Shown: positions 41,978 through 50,580, numbered from the stretch's first letter. The stretch is 64,000 nucleotides of DNA from an uncultured Allobaculum sp. (GCA_910579655.1 CAJTVE010000001.1:1-64000); one strand, 5' to 3'. Notes: generated by a model not told the origin, from the sequence alone. Numbers and translations are program-made.

Positions 41978-43098
41978 AACAATGGAAATCACTGATTCTG
42001 ATCCTGATTGCGGGTGTTCTTTGTCTGAGTGGAACGATTTCCATTCTGGCTGCCCAGGAACTTGATCCTGAGCAGTTTAACCAGCAGACAGGCACCATTG
42101 AAATCCGGCTGGAACCCGCTGCTTCCGGACGGCCAAGCCAGGGGGTTGAATTTGAAGCCTACCGGGTTGCTGATCTGGTGGAAAGCGAGTTTGTCTTTCT
42201 GGACCCTTATCAGGAATGCAGCCTCAAAAGCAGTCAGCTTGATCAGTCTGAACCGATGAAAGAAGCAATTCGTTTTTTAAAAGAACACAAAACCACGCCC
42301 CAGGCCAATGCGAGCGTGGACAGCGATGGAAGTGCCTATTTCAAGGAACTGCCTTACGGTCTATATCTTTTCGTTGTCAGCAATCCTGCCCAATACGAAC
42401 TGATAGGCGATTTTCTCGGGATTCTGCCGATCTGGAATACCCAAGAACAAAAGGAAGAAAACCGGATTACGATCCGCGTCAAACCCAATCCGATTCCAGA
42501 TTTGCAGATTCAGAAAATTGATCCAGACAACCAGCCGATCTGCAACGCCAAGTTTGTCTTTGCGGCTTACAATGATGCCAAAAAGAGTGGGATGATTGCG
42601 GCCAAAAGTGCGGATACAACAACGGGAACCGTTGTGTTCCGCCCGAATCTTGGTCAGACGATATACGTCAAGGAAATCACGGCGCCTGTTGGCTATCAGC
42701 TTTCTGAAAGACTGGTGAAGGTGACGATGGATCTGGATGGCAGCATGTATGTCGATGACCAGAAAAAAGAGCCTGTCGACAATCTGGTGACGATTCCCTA
42801 TGAGAATACACCGCTGACTGTCCCTGTGCCCGAGACGAATGGAGATACGCCAACACCAGCCCCAGATCAGCCGGTGACAACACCAGGACCTGGAAACAAC
42901 ACCCCAGTCATCCAGACAACGCCTCCAACTTATTCACCCACCAAGCCAGCTACCGCCACTTTAACCCAGGCCGGCTTATGGTTGAGTATTGGGGCTGCAT
43001 CAGGCGGGGTGCTGGCCGCAGGCGGACTGTATCTGGCCTGGGAGAAGAAGAAAAAATCGCAAAGGCGGCGTCCCACTTATCTGGACAGGGATGAATAG
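41974..43098 (+). CDS. Minor/base pilin with degenerate sorting signal (LTQAG)
   Basis: A 374-residue exported protein: signal peptide (basic MKQWK, hydrophobic to about 26), an N-terminal beta domain, a CnaB-type domain with E-box VKEITAPVGY (about 235), and a Pro/Thr-rich wall-spanning linker (about 285-325). At the place of the sorting motif, before a hydrophobic segment and the basic tail EKKKKSQRRR, stands LTQAG (330-334). This looks like LPQTG with P to T and T to A. Gene position and size fit the pilus base subunit. Start overlaps the sortase stop by four bases, with GAAAGGAA as SD. Confidence 0.85.
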   Translation: MKQWKSLILILIAGVLCLSGTISILAAQELDPEQFNQQTGTIEIRLEPAASGRPSQGVEFEAYRVADLVESEFVFLDPYQECSLKSSQLDQSEPMKEAIRFLKEHKTTPQANASVDSDGSAYFKELPYGLYLFVVSNPAQYELIGDFLGILPIWNTQEQKEENRITIRVKPNPIPDLQIQKIDPDNQPICNAKFVFAAYNDAKKSGMIAAKSADTTTGTVVFRPNLGQTIYVKEITAPVGYQLSERLVKVTMDLDGSMYVDDQKKEPVDNLVTIPYENTPLTVPVPETNGDTPTPAPDQPVTTPGPGNNTPVIQTTPPTYSPTKPATATLTQAGLWLSIGAASGGVLAAGGLYLAWEKKKKSQRRRPTYLDRDE

Positions 43099-43656
43099 TT
43101 CCATTTTTATTCAAGCTTGAAATGGAAATTCAGACTTATATAGATTGAAATCTAACTTGAAAATAATGAGAAGAAAGAAGAGAATCATGATCCATACAAA
43201 AATAGAGCAGCTTATCCAGGAAATGAGCAGTCTCCAGTTTCTGGATGACCCGCCATTGGCCAGGATAAACGCCCCTTATACAAAGGGGAATCCTAAAAAA
43301 CGCCCTGGATTTTCCCGGACTCTCTATTGGTGCCTCTGGCACCCAGCCCAACGCCCGCCAAGACCTTCCGATGCGGGAACAGGCGCACCATGTGCGGCTT
43401 GCCGCCATGAGACAGAGATCGACACTGGCTTTATGAATTTTCCCGAAGATCTTTCAGGCCAGCTGCCTCCATCCAGTGTGCTGCTCGCTGGCTGAGCAGG
43501 TGCTTTGAGCAGAAAACGCTTAGAGCAAGAATTTGCCAAGGGAAGAAATTTCAGAATATGGAAACAGGTTGTCCAGAAAGAGGTTCTACCACACACTTTG
43601 CGTAAGAACCGAAAGATGGACAGCCTGTTTTTTCCATGGATTGTTTTGAATTTGGG
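43099..43656. other. Gap after the pilus operon
   Basis: A plus-strand ORF (43145-43495, or from the ATG at 43187) has no SD and a composition unlike its neighbours (Pro/Arg/Cys-rich), so it is not called. A long hairpin at 43562-43634 ends the region. Confidence 0.45.
43562..43637 (+). terminator. Long terminator hairpin between converging units
   Basis: AAACAGG(T)TGTCCA pairs with TGGACA(G)CCTGTTT, with an inner GGTTCT/AGAACC stem, then a T run. Confidence 0.75.
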
Positions 43657-44106
43657 TTACACTTTGGCTTCAAGAACTTCGTCTTCGTCTTCGGATTCGG
43701 TCAGTTTTACACTGGCCCTGGCCAGATCAGCTCCAAGTTGGGAATAGTCCAGAAACAGATTGTACAGACCATCTTCACTTAAAACACCGCGATCGACGCC
43801 CTCATAGGCGCCAGCCTCATCTAAAGCGTAATCGAGCAGCCATTCAGGACTGAAATACCAGCTTTTCAAGGTCGTTAAGTCCTGCGCTGCCTGTTGGATT
43901 TTTTCTTCCATCACTTTAAAGGCATCATAGTCTTTCTCTAACTGAGCCATCAGTGCTTCCATCTTCTCAATCTGAGCCCGGCGCATGGCAATTTGTGCGG
44001 GACTCTGAGAGGCAGCAATTTTCTGGATGTCTGCAATTTCCAGGTTTTCTTCTTCCAGCCCTGGCATGGACGTGATTTCCTGGTCTTGATTTGGATTCCT
44101 GATCAT
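43657..44106 (-). CDS. DUF4298 family protein
   Basis: A 149-residue acidic, largely coiled-coil protein. The central part (QIEKMEALMAQLEKDYDAFK ... LTTLKSWYFSPEWLLDYALDE) and RGVLSEDGLYNLFLDY are typical of DUF4298, a small cytosolic family of unknown role. AGGAGG lies 8 nt before the ATG at 44106, which decides against the upstream ATG at 44142. The extended N-terminal 45 residues are not conserved in what I recall of the family. Minus strand, probably its own unit. Confidence 0.8.
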   Translation of the reverse strand: MIRNPNQDQEITSMPGLEEENLEIADIQKIAASQSPAQIAMRRAQIEKMEALMAQLEKDYDAFKVMEEKIQQAAQDLTTLKSWYFSPEWLLDYALDEAGAYEGVDRGVLSEDGLYNLFLDYSQLGADLARASVKLTESEDEDEVLEAKV

Positions 44107-44404
44107 ATCTTTTTCCTCCTGCGGGATTTGATGCCGCGACAATGCGGTAAATCCTGCGGTATGTGTGTTTTAATATCTCAATTTTTTGATGAATCTACAA
44201 TCTTTTTCAAAACAAATAGAAAACAGGAGCTGTTTTGAAGGGAATTCACAGCTTTTGAAATAAAAACCATAACGATGCAAAACGCCGTTGGAGGCTTTGA
44301 GTGGGCAGCAAATCGGTCAAAAGTCGATCATTCAAATCGAAAATGAACGCACCAAAACTGAAAGCATCAGAAAGAAGGATGTAAGAGCATCCAGAGAAGA
44401 AGAA
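44107..44404. other. Gap between DUF4298 gene and small-protein gene
   Basis: About 300 bases, AT-rich near 44160-44280. No gene seen; presumably the DUF4298 promoter on the minus strand. Confidence 0.4.
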
Positions 44405-44431
44405 AGCTCCATGAAGATGGAGCAGTTTTTA
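44405..44431 (-). terminator. Terminator of the small-protein gene
   Basis: GCTCCAT, four-base loop, ATGGAGC; T-rich on both sides, lying just past the 44435 stop. Confidence 0.65.
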
Positions 44432-44434
44432 AAA

Positions 44435-44641
44435 TCAGTCTTCTTCCTGAACAGCATCCCAGTCCGGACCAATTTCAGGAGGAGTCTTGCCATCCACTCG
44501 TGCCTGCAAAACCCGGATTTTTCGGTCCATGTCGTTGTAAGACAGTTTCATATAGCGGCGCAGAAAGTAATCGCGGCATTCGTTGTACAGCTGAACCATC
44601 TTGTTATATTTCTGTTCTTCGGTAAGATTTGTCGTTTCCAT
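44435..44641 (-). CDS. Small protein of unknown function (68 aa)
   Basis: A charged 68-residue protein with a likely helical N-terminal half (EEQKYNKMVQLYNECRDYFL) and an acidic end. No family recognised. The start is unusually well supported: AGGAGGG, seven bases, ATG. That SD is the 3' arm of the perfect 12-bp terminator hairpin that follows coaX, and the T-run of the terminator is the SD-ATG spacer. So read-through mRNA from coaX would have the SD paired, while a transcript starting inside the loop (TATACT on this strand) would have it free. Confidence 0.65.
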   Translation of the reverse strand: METTNLTEEQKYNKMVQLYNECRDYFLRRYMKLSYNDMDRKIRVLQARVDGKTPPEIGPDWDAVQEED

Positions 44642-44687
44642 AAAAAAGCCCTCCTGCCCTCAGTATAAAAGAGGACAGGAGGGCTTT
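44642..44687 (-). terminator. coaX terminator carrying the next gene's SD
   Basis: AAAGCCCTCCTG with CAGGAGGGCTTT, 12 perfect pairs, then six Ts directly followed by the ATG of the small gene. Confidence 0.85.
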
Positions 44688-44725
44688 GGCTTTGGATGCC
44701 TTATAGATCTGGATCAAAGATATGA

Positions 44726-45559
44726 TCAGCCTAGAGACTCAGGGGAAGACTTCTCGACTTTTTCAAGGTGCTTGGCCATACGGCTGGCTTCGTATTCCAT
44801 GGTGCGCTCATAAACAGTTTTCAGGCCTTTAAAAATTAACTGGGGATCATACACGTCGATTTTATCGGTATGCTGGCAGATCACCCGGCCAAGACCGCCG
44901 GTTGCAATGACTTTGAAATCAACGCCGGCTTCCTTGCGAAATGCATCCACAGTCTTTTCGAATCCGCCTAAAAACTGATAGAAAATACCAGCCTGCATGG
45001 CTGTCTGGGTATTCTTGCCCATGACTGAACGCGGCTTTTTGATTTCGATTTCCGGCAGCTGGGCTGTCTGACCCCACAGAGCATTGGCCCCTGTTTCAAT
45101 GCCAACGCCGATGGCGCCCGCTTTGAAGACACCGTTTTCATCGACATAGTCAAAAGTCGTTGCGGTTCCAAAATCGACGATCAGTAAAGGGTATCCATAT
45201 TCTTCAACAGCACCGACAACATCCGCAATCCGGTCTGCGCCAACCGAACGCGGGTTTTCCAGCTGAACGCTGACGCCGGTTTTGACGCCAGGGCCCATCA
45301 CAAGAGGTTCAATGCCTAAAAATTTGATGATTCCATTGCGAAAGGAATGCATGACTTTCGGAACAACGGAACTGACAATCACGCCTTCAATATCAGAGTT
45401 TTTCAGGTTGGCCGAATGCAGGAAATTCTCGAGCATAAAGCCATATTCATCGGAAGTCCGGCGGACTTTCGTATTCATGCGGTAGTTACAGATTAATTCG
45501 TCGCCATCAAAAACACCGATGGTAATGTTTGAGTTTCCTACATCAACGCACAATAACAT
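44726..45559 (-). CDS. coaX: Type III pantothenate kinase
   Basis: First step of CoA synthesis, phosphorylating pantothenate; 277 residues, ASKHA fold. LCVDVGNSNITIGVFDG is the phosphate-1 motif, GADRIADVVGA and LLIVDFGTATTFDYVDE the family signatures, and GALIGVG-like AGAIGVGIETG follows. The type III enzyme is not inhibited by CoA. AAGGAG is about 9 nt before the ATG at 45559; its start overlaps the end of coaBC by 17 bases, so the two are co-transcribed. Confidence 0.95.
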   Translation of the reverse strand: MLLCVDVGNSNITIGVFDGDELICNYRMNTKVRRTSDEYGFMLENFLHSANLKNSDIEGVIVSSVVPKVMHSFRNGIIKFLGIEPLVMGPGVKTGVSVQLENPRSVGADRIADVVGAVEEYGYPLLIVDFGTATTFDYVDENGVFKAGAIGVGIETGANALWGQTAQLPEIEIKKPRSVMGKNTQTAMQAGIFYQFLGGFEKTVDAFRKEAGVDFKVIATGGLGRVICQHTDKIDVYDPQLIFKGLKTVYERTMEYEASRMAKHLEKVEKSSPESLG

Positions 45560-46805
45560 TTGGATTTTCTCCTTTTTGTAAAGCAAGCATGGTCTTTAAA
45601 ATCGTATGGCCTAAAGCTTCTTTGGACTGAAGGCCTAAATGTTCAGTATGGTCGGGGAATAACAGGGAAACCACATTGGTATCTGTCTGAAAGCCGGCGC
45701 CTTTGGTGCGTAGATTGTTGGCGATCAGCAGGTCGCAGTTTTTGGATTCCAGTTTGGCGCGGGCATTGGTGTCCAGGTTTTCGGTTTCCATCGCAAAGCC
45801 GCAAAGAATCTGTCCCGGTTTTTTGTTCTGGCCAAGACCGGCCAGAATATCGGGGTTTTTGACCAGCTCTAGAGTGAGAACATCCCCAGTTTTTTTCATC
45901 TTCTGTTCGTGGTGGTCCTTGAAGCGATAATCTGCTACGGCTGCGGCCATGATGATAAAGTCGGCGTCTCTGGCTTCTTCAATCATCGCTTTTTCCAGAT
46001 CCAGTGCACTGACAACAGGAACCATGCGAACGCCTTGCAAAGCTTCCAGGCTGACAGGGCCTGAAACCAGAGTAACTTGGGCCCCTAAATCACGGGCTGC
46101 ACGGGCAATGGCATAGCCTTGTTTTCCGGAGGAATGATTGGACAGAAAGCGGACCGGATCGAGAGATTCCTGGGTTGGACCGGCCGAAACAACAACCCGC
46201 TTGCCGGCAAGAGGCTTTTGATCGATCGAAGAATCAGCCTGAGCGATACTGGCGGCAATCGCTTTGTTTTCCAGAATGGCTTTGATGTTTTTTTCAAGTT
46301 CTTCTGGTTCAGCCATGCGCCCTCTTCCTGCTTCCTGACAGGCGAGCATGCCATAGGCAGGATCAATAATGGTCCAGCCGCGTTCATGAAGCGTCTGAAG
46401 ATTGGCCTGGGTGGCGGGATTTTCATACATGTGGACATTCATGGCCGGAGCCGCTAACATGGGACAGGTTGCGGCCAGAATGGTCGAGGACAATAAATCA
46501 TCCCCAAGGCCATGCGCAGCTTTGGCCAGAATATTGGCATCCGCCGGTGCAATTAAGAACACATCGGCCCAGCGGCTTAATTCAATATGGGGGATCATGG
46601 CTTCGTTGGTTCCATCAAACTCATCCATATAGACTTCGTTATGAGACAGGGCAGCCAGGGTCAGCGGGCCGATAAACGAAGCAGCATGTTTAGTTTCAAT
46701 AACCCGGACTTCATAGCCCTGCTTGGTCAGTGAGCTGACCAGCGTAGCAATTTTGAAGGCGGCGATTGATCCGCTCAGACCAATCAGAATATGTGCAGAT
46801 TCCAT
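45543..46805 (-). CDS. coaBC: Bifunctional phosphopantothenoylcysteine decarboxylase/synthase
   Basis: Second and third steps of CoA synthesis; 420 residues. N-terminal CoaC flavoprotein domain: GLSGSIAAFKIA, catalytic His of SHNE region, PAMNVHMYENPA (PxMNxxMW form), and the ACQEAGRGRM Cys. C-terminal CoaB domain from about 210: VVVSAGPTQESLDPVRFLSNHSSGKQGYA, AAAVADYR, and the KKT(G) segment. Start at 46805 follows AAGGAG. With coaX it makes 4'-phosphopantetheine from pantothenate; coaD and coaE are elsewhere. Confidence 0.96.
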   Translation of the reverse strand: MESAHILIGLSGSIAAFKIATLVSSLTKQGYEVRVIETKHAASFIGPLTLAALSHNEVYMDEFDGTNEAMIPHIELSRWADVFLIAPADANILAKAAHGLGDDLLSSTILAATCPMLAAPAMNVHMYENPATQANLQTLHERGWTIIDPAYGMLACQEAGRGRMAEPEELEKNIKAILENKAIAASIAQADSSIDQKPLAGKRVVVSAGPTQESLDPVRFLSNHSSGKQGYAIARAARDLGAQVTLVSGPVSLEALQGVRMVPVVSALDLEKAMIEEARDADFIIMAAAVADYRFKDHHEQKMKKTGDVLTLELVKNPDILAGLGQNKKPGQILCGFAMETENLDTNARAKLESKNCDLLIANNLRTKGAGFQTDTNVVSLLFPDHTEHLGLQSKEALGHTILKTMLALQKGENPNVIVR

Positions 46806-47060
46806 GAAGATCTCCTTAGAAAGAGGCAGGACTTTGAGAAGCAAAAATCCTGCTGCTGAAGTAATTTAATGATTTTAGCGCATCCGGAGCGAAAAGGCTA
46901 AAAATAATTATACCGGGTAGGTATATCCGAACATAATCTTTTTACCTTTCAATGCCCGAATTTCTTTTAGAGAGGGAAGAAAGGCCAAAATTTGAGGCAG
47001 TTGCAAGTTTTCTTACACGCCGAAACCCCATCCCTTCAAGCACGAGCCTGAAAAGTACTA

Positions 47061-47066
47061 TACAAT
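47061..47066 (+). promoter_or_regulatory. -10 box giving a leaderless glycerate kinase start
   Basis: TACAAT (within TATACAAT), seven bases before the ATG at 47074; no SD between. -35 is weak. Confidence 0.45.
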
Positions 47067-47073
47067 ATTGAGT

Positions 47074-48219
47074 ATGAAAGTACTGATAGCTTCGGACTCC
47101 TTTAAAGGATGTATGACCAGCCAGGAGGCAAACCGCCATATCGAAAGCGGTATAAAACGGGCCGATCCATCGATCGAATGTTTCTCTTTTCCGATCTCTG
47201 ATGGCGGAGAGGGGATGGTGGATGCGTTTGCGTTTGCCTATCACGCCCAGGTCATCGAAACCAGAACAGAAGATCTGTATCACCGGCCAATCTGGGTGCG
47301 CTGGGCATATTGTGAGGAAAAACAAATCGCCTGTATTGAAGCCGCCAGTGTGGTCGGCCTGACTTTATACAATCATGGCCAGCGCCATCCCCTGGATACG
47401 TCCAGCTATGGACTGGGCCTGCTTTGTAAAGAAGTGTTGCGCCGCAAAAAAGTCAGACAGTTGATTATTGGTCTTGGCGGCACAGGCAGCAATGACGGCG
47501 GGATGGGCTTTTTAAGTGCCTTTGGTGCGGTGTTTTATGATAAATATCGCCAGGTGCTCGAACCCTGTACCCGCAGTCTCAGTAAAATTGCCTTTATCGA
47601 CAAACGAAACTTCAATCCCCCGCGCCACGTCAGACTGATCGCCGCCTGTGATGTCAACAACCCCCTTTTAGGTCCTCAGGGGGCCACTTGGATTTTTGGG
47701 CGCCAGAAAGGACTGACTCTTGCCCAGCAGGAGATGGTAGAAGCCGGCATGGAAAAACTCAATGCCAAGATTGACCAGACGTTTCATGTCAATATGAACG
47801 ATTTTATGGGTGCCGGGGCAGCCGGCGGCCTTGGCGGGATGTTAATTGGGGTGTTTCGGGCGCATATGGTGTCCGGAATGGAAGTTCTGGAAGATGGCGA
47901 TCTGAAACGTGCTTTGCAGGAATGTGATTTTATTTTCACCGGTGAAGGCCAGACGGACAGCCAGTCGGCTGATGGTAAAGTGATCAGCCGGCTTGCTGCA
48001 TGGGCAAGAGAATACGAGATCCCAATGGTTGTGATCAGCGGTGCATTAGGCCCTGGCTATGAAAGACTGTATGATCAGGGTGTGGATGCCATGTTTTCGA
48101 CAGCGGATCGGGCGATGAGTTTTGCCTATGCTCTGCGTCATGGCCCGCAGAAACTGGAACAGGAAACCTGGAATTTGATGCGGCTGATTCTGGCCGCCCG
48201 GCGCACGATGAAAAAATAG
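47074..48219 (+). CDS. Glycerate kinase (type I, GlxK/GarK family)
   Basis: Phosphorylates glycerate to a phosphoglycerate; 381 residues, usual for the family. DSFKGCMTSQEAN at the N-terminus, PISDGGEGMVDAF, GLGGTGSNDGGMGFL and MGAGAAGGLGGML are all present. No glyoxylate or sugar-acid genes adjoin it. ATG at 47074 chosen over an in-frame TTG at 47068: a TACAAT box lies 7 nt upstream and there is no SD. Divergent from coaBC. Confidence 0.92.
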   Translation: MKVLIASDSFKGCMTSQEANRHIESGIKRADPSIECFSFPISDGGEGMVDAFAFAYHAQVIETRTEDLYHRPIWVRWAYCEEKQIACIEAASVVGLTLYNHGQRHPLDTSSYGLGLLCKEVLRRKKVRQLIIGLGGTGSNDGGMGFLSAFGAVFYDKYRQVLEPCTRSLSKIAFIDKRNFNPPRHVRLIAACDVNNPLLGPQGATWIFGRQKGLTLAQQEMVEAGMEKLNAKIDQTFHVNMNDFMGAGAAGGLGGMLIGVFRAHMVSGMEVLEDGDLKRALQECDFIFTGEGQTDSQSADGKVISRLAAWAREYEIPMVVISGALGPGYERLYDQGVDAMFSTADRAMSFAYALRHGPQKLEQETWNLMRLILAARRTMKK

Positions 48220-48232
48220 AAAAAACAGAAAA

Positions 48233-48264
48233 AAGAACAGATAAACAGAAACAAGAACAGATAA
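48233..48264 (+). repeat. 20-bp period duplication after glycerate kinase
   Basis: AAGAACAGATAA occurs twice, 20 bases apart, in the 59-base gap before the next gene. Confidence 0.6.
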
Positions 48265-48278
48265 GGATAGTGATAGAA

Positions 48279-48851
48279 ATGAGAAAGATTGTCGTAAAGT
48301 TTGCCACGCTGATGATGGCAGCTGCGATGGTCATCGGACTTGCTGGATGCAGCGAGAAAAAGACCGTGGAACCTTTAGAAATTCATGACCTGGATATGGC
48401 TGAGCTGGAAACTAAGATGAACGACAAAGAAACCTTCACCCTGCTGGTCGAACGGGATAACTGCAACTTCTGCCAGGCAATGAATACGTACATTGAACAG
48501 ACCAGAGAAGAGCATCCGGGCGACTACAACGTCTACAGACTCAACACCACAGACTATCAGCTGTACCGCGAAAATGAAGGAGATATGACGCTGATTTCTT
48601 CAACGGAAGACGGCCAGAAACTGCTCACCCTGTTTCCTTATTTCCTGTATACCCCCGCAATTTACAAAATTGACGAAGGAAGACCGGTCGACTGTGGGAT
48701 TGGCTATGATGAAAGCCGCCATACCGTTTCAACATGGGGCACAGACAGCACCATTGACTGGAATCAGGCAAGACCCGTTGATCTTTGGGAGTATCTTGCA
48801 GCCAATCAGGAAGACCTGGCAAAACTGACCTCGCCGTCTGCTTCCAATTAA
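48279..48851 (+). CDS. Thioredoxin-like lipoprotein
   Basis: A 190-residue exported protein. Signal peptide with lipobox GLAGC (lipidated C24). The mature part has a thioredoxin-like strand-turn FTLLVERDNCNFCQAM with a CxxC pair (C62, C65; CNFC), and a cis-Pro-like YTPAIYKID further on. Likely a membrane-anchored disulfide oxidoreductase or a bacteriocin-accessory-like thiol protein. AAGGA is 11 nt before the ATG at 48279; an in-frame GTG at 48270 is rejected. It directly follows glycerate kinase but with a repeat-bearing gap. Confidence 0.8.
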   Translation: MRKIVVKFATLMMAAAMVIGLAGCSEKKTVEPLEIHDLDMAELETKMNDKETFTLLVERDNCNFCQAMNTYIEQTREEHPGDYNVYRLNTTDYQLYRENEGDMTLISSTEDGQKLLTLFPYFLYTPAIYKIDEGRPVDCGIGYDESRHTVSTWGTDSTIDWNQARPVDLWEYLAANQEDLAKLTSPSASN

Positions 48852-49029
48852 CACAACCAGTCCATTCTGCAAGAAAAACTGGCTTTGGAAAGCAGCAAAC
48901 AGAGTGAAAAATGTGAACAGTGATTGGAAACGATGGATTCCGCGTCAAAAACCACTCATTCCACATCAGTGCTCTTGATCCCGGAATGAAAAACCTCTAA
49001 TGTAAATGAATGTAAAAAGGGAGGGCGAA

Positions 49030-49434
49030 ATGAAAGGAAAAGAAAAAGAACTCGAGAATAACGTGTTTTTCTGGCAGAAACTCGATACGCTGATTCTGTC
49101 GAGTCAGATTGAAATCATTCGTAAGAAAGGAGAGCCCAGTGTCGATTATCCGGGTCTGATCTATCCAGTAGATTTTGGCTGTGTGAAAGACACTATTTCT
49201 GCACCTGGCACTCCATTCTATTGTTTTAAAGGCACATTGAATTCATTAAGCGCAACTGCACTGATTGTTCAGGCCGATATTCTGTCCAGAGAAGTATTTA
49301 CCAAAGTTCTGATCGGCTGTACCGAAGAAGAATGCCGCCTGATTCTCAAGTTCATCAACGCAACGGAATTTCAGAAAGCCATTCTCGTCCGACGGGGAAT
49401 TGAAGTCCCATCCTGGGCGTCCAGTGACCAGTAA
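49030..49434 (+). CDS. Inorganic pyrophosphatase-like protein with altered active site
   Basis: A 134-residue protein resembling the short clostridial proteins annotated as inorganic pyrophosphatase. Shared features: LDTLILSSQIEIIRKKGEPS, YPGLIYPVDFGCVKDT, and LIGCTEEECRLILKF with KAILVRRG. In those relatives the loop after DT carries acidic metal ligands (DGGGIDVW type); here it reads SAPGTPFYCFKG with no Asp or Glu. Pyrophosphatase activity is thus doubtful. GGGAGG precedes the ATG at 49030 by 5-6 nt; an earlier ATG at 49006 lies before the SD. Own terminator. Confidence 0.7.
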   Translation: MKGKEKELENNVFFWQKLDTLILSSQIEIIRKKGEPSVDYPGLIYPVDFGCVKDTISAPGTPFYCFKGTLNSLSATALIVQADILSREVFTKVLIGCTEEECRLILKFINATEFQKAILVRRGIEVPSWASSDQ

Positions 49435-49467
49435 CGTCCGAAATCCTCTGAACTCCACATGCTGACT

Positions 49468-49502
49468 ATGCACGGCCCTTATACTGGCTGTGCATTTTTT
49501 TT
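49468..49502 (+). terminator. Terminator of the pyrophosphatase-like gene
   Basis: ATGCACGGCC with GGCTGTGCAT (one G-T pair), then eight Ts. Confidence 0.88.
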
Positions 49503-49957
49503 GTATCCATTTTCTTTGCGCAAGATTGGGAACCTGAAAGACAGAGACTGCATTTGGCCAGATGGTTTTGAAAGAAAGGAGTCGACATCAAAGACCAGGC
49601 TGATGGCAGATCTGGTCTTTGGAAAAGAGTGACAAGCCCACACCAAAAAGACGCCGGATTTTTATGGAAGAATCGGCTCTTCTCAGGCCTTGATTTTAGG
49701 GCGTTTTATAATTTGATGTGCTTGAAAAAAATAAAACATCCAGTTAAAAATCGAATTGAGTCGTCGAAAATTTGCAAAAAGAGAGCGGATTGACTCAGGA
49801 AATAATCTTAATAGATTTATTTCTTTGCTTTTTGGTGATCTGAACACATAAAACTTATCGGTCGTTGAAGTGGAAAGGCGAAATCTCCTTCAAAGGATGA
49901 GATTGCGAATTTGGATGATTACTTTTCATTTTTTGTTTGATGCAGTCAGTTGCCTGT
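49503..49957. other. Long gap upstream of rubrerythrin
   Basis: No gene. A perfect 10-bp hairpin CAAAGACCAG/CTGGTCTTTG stands at 49589-49621, and a weaker one near 49888-49915 (AATCTC/GAGATT). The middle is AT-rich. A small RNA is possible. Confidence 0.45.
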
Positions 49958-49985
49958 GTTTGAAATCTTTGAGTGGTGATATACT
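49958..49985 (+). promoter_or_regulatory. Rubrerythrin promoter
   Basis: GTTTGA (49958), 16-bp spacer, TATACT (49980-49985), 28 bases before the ATG. Confidence 0.5.
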
Positions 49986-50013
49986 CATAGGGTAAACGGA
50001 GGTAACTAACGTT

Positions 50014-50580
50014 ATGGAATTAAAAGGATCTCAGACCGAGAAGAACCTGCAGGCCGCTCTTGCGGGTGAATCCCAGGCTTACACAAAATATCAGTGGTTC
50101 GCATCTCAGGCTAAAAAAGAAGGCTATTGCCATGTAGCCAGCGTCTTTGCAGAAACTGCTATGAACGAAAAAGCGCATGCAAAACTGTGGTTCAAATATC
50201 TGCACAATAATGAAACTCCATCCACTATGGAATGCTTACAGATGGCATGGGATGGCGAAGATTACGAAACAACTGAAATGTACAAAGAGTTCGCCAAGAC
50301 TGCTGCTGATGAAGGCTTCAAGGAAATCTCCAAGAAGATGGAACTTGTTGGTGAAATCGAATTACACCACAGAGACAGATATGCAGACCTGATGAACCTG
50401 ATCAAAAACGATCTGATGTTCGCTCAGCCAGAAGAAGTAAACTGGGTTTGCCTCAACTGCGGCTATGTTACAAAAGCAAAAACTGCACCAAAAATCTGCC
50501 CAGTCTGCAAACATCCTCAGAGCTGGTTCGAAGTTCTTGTTGACTACAACCAGACACTGGCTAACCCATCCGGCCTCTAA
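50014..50580 (+). CDS. Rubrerythrin
   Basis: Peroxide-scavenging non-heme iron protein of 188 residues. The diiron four-helix bundle shows E-rich AALAGESQAY and MNEKAHAKLW, then ELVGEIELHHRDRY; the C-terminal rubredoxin-like FeS4 knuckles are CLNCGY and CPVCKH. Strictly speaking this supports an anaerobic or microaerophilic life. GGAGGT is ten bases before the ATG. Monocistronic with a structured 3' end. Codon use is biased to frequent codons, consistent with high expression. Confidence 0.96.
   Translation: MELKGSQTEKNLQAALAGESQAYTKYQWFASQAKKEGYCHVASVFAETAMNEKAHAKLWFKYLHNNETPSTMECLQMAWDGEDYETTEMYKEFAKTAADEGFKEISKKMELVGEIELHHRDRYADLMNLIKNDLMFAQPEEVNWVCLNCGYVTKAKTAPKICPVCKHPQSWFEVLVDYNQTLANPSGL

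Noticed and set aside
43145..43495. 116-codon ORF after the pilus operon
   Set aside because: No SD, odd composition and no motif; overlapping frames on the other strand are equally open.
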